A stretch of DNA of 64,000 nucleotides from Micavibrio sp. UBA7657 (GTDB lineage: Bacteria; Pseudomonadota; Alphaproteobacteria; Micavibrionales; Micavibrionaceae). The stretch covers positions 62,238-126,237 of the forward strand of contig DLHX01000001.1 of NCBI GenBank assembly GCA_002483465.1. The letters run 5' to 3'. The notes under the pieces are model-generated. The model ran no database searches. It was given only the letters and a program-made list of their open reading frames with translations, and was not told the origin of the DNA. The position numbers and the translations under genes are program-made. Shown piece by piece: positions 63,765 through 64,000 of the stretch; positions within the stretch are counted from its first letter, which is position 1; every line of letters starts with the position of its first letter.

Positions 63765-64000
63765 TTAAATTTTTTCTGGATTTAAAATCGACGTCAGGAG
63801 CTCTTCGAGCTTGCCCATTTCCACCGGCTTGATCAGGTGATGATCGAATCCGGCTTCCTTCGACTGGCGCTTGTGTTTTTCCTGGCCCCAGCCCGTCTGC
63901 GCGATAAACACCGCGTCTTTCATGCCCGGAATTTCGCGCATCAAAGGGCACAGCTCATAACCCGTTATCCCGGGCAGGCCGATATCCGTCATCACGATAC
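63765..64000 (-). CDS. Receiver domain, C-terminal fragment of a response regulator or hybrid kinase
   Basis: The gene enters from beyond the right edge. The visible end has the phospho-acceptor in IVMTDIGLPGITGYELCPLM, then KDAVFIAQTGWGQEKHKRQS and AGFDHHLIKPVEMGKLEELL with the conserved lysine. The QTGWGQ...AGFDHHLIKPV pattern is typical of receiver domains at the C-terminus of hybrid histidine kinases. Stop at 63765, 8 nt from the convergent marR stop. The sensor part is not visible. Confidence 0.88.
   Translation of the reverse strand, partial: IVMTDIGLPGITGYELCPLMREIPGMKDAVFIAQTGWGQEKHKRQSKEAGFDHHLIKPVEMGKLEELLTSILNPEKI

Noticed and set aside
1..64000. CRISPR array, rRNA genes, integrase or transposase
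   Set aside because: No regularly spaced direct repeats, rRNA-like sequence or recognisable recombinase was seen, even near the two AT-rich islands.

Overview
This 64 kb window is chromosomal DNA of an alphaproteobacterium. The evidence is gene order and family content: lptC-lptA, lptB-rpoN-hpf-ptsN, aroA / cmk / rpsA / ihfB, ihfB-lapA-pyrF-trpF-trpB-trpA-accD-folC, chvI-chvG-rapZ-ahcY, and divL-tsaE-murU-addB-addA-trxA. These orders are classic for the class, and DivL, ChvG/ChvI, AddAB, DUF1150 and a zf-CHCC protein are typical members. Core genes look GC-rich by eye. I cannot place the species; the dispersed palindromes and the many small unknown genes suggest a lineage away from the well-studied Rhizobiales and Caulobacterales (inference).

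Layout. 0-5 kb: end of recR, a frameshifted small gene, an unknown gene, a Wza/Wzc-type exopolysaccharide export pair and a receiver protein. 4.9-14 kb: tRNA-Leu, an RNase D-like exonuclease, kdsD, lptC, lptA, a methyltransferase/membrane-protein pair, lptB, rpoN, hpf, ptsN and small conserved genes; this is the LPS-transport / nitrogen-PTS block. 14-21 kb: an unknown protein with a pseudopilin-like partner, cysS, folE, a receiver protein and a GGDEF-EAL protein. 21-33.5 kb: the conserved aroA-cmk-rpsA-ihfB backbone, broken twice. Between aroA and cmk lies a reverse-oriented block of four genes built from one repeated alpha-helical module, plus a lipoprotein and a small membrane protein. Between rpsA and ihfB lie a stress-protein gene and an AT-rich type II restriction-modification system with a NotI-like endonuclease. 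33-43 kb: lapA, pyrF, trpF, two paralogous TrmB-like regulators around a small membrane protein, trpB, trpA, accD, folC. 43-50 kb: chvI, chvG, rapZ, ahcY, purU and an HD-domain protein; hprK, the mannose-type EIIA and ptsH, usual here in the class, are absent. 50-61 kb: divL, tsaE, murU, addB, addA, trxA; amgK is absent. 61-64 kb: a K+/H+ antiporter, a thioredoxin-like protein with a MarR regulator behind a likely operator, and the end of a receiver-domain protein.

The observations most worth following are: (1) seven copies of an unrecognised ~110-130 residue helical module in four adjacent genes; (2) many genes with promoter -10 boxes only 5-8 nt before the start codon and no Shine-Dalgarno, implying widespread leaderless mRNAs, including a 12-codon leaderless ORF coupled to lptB; (3) a dispersed palindrome that encodes most of the LptA signal peptide; (4) the NotI-like restriction system; (5) a RapZ whose Walker A lysine is methionine; (6) the TrmB pair with TGTCG repeats. 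All calls come from reading the sequence; no database search was made.
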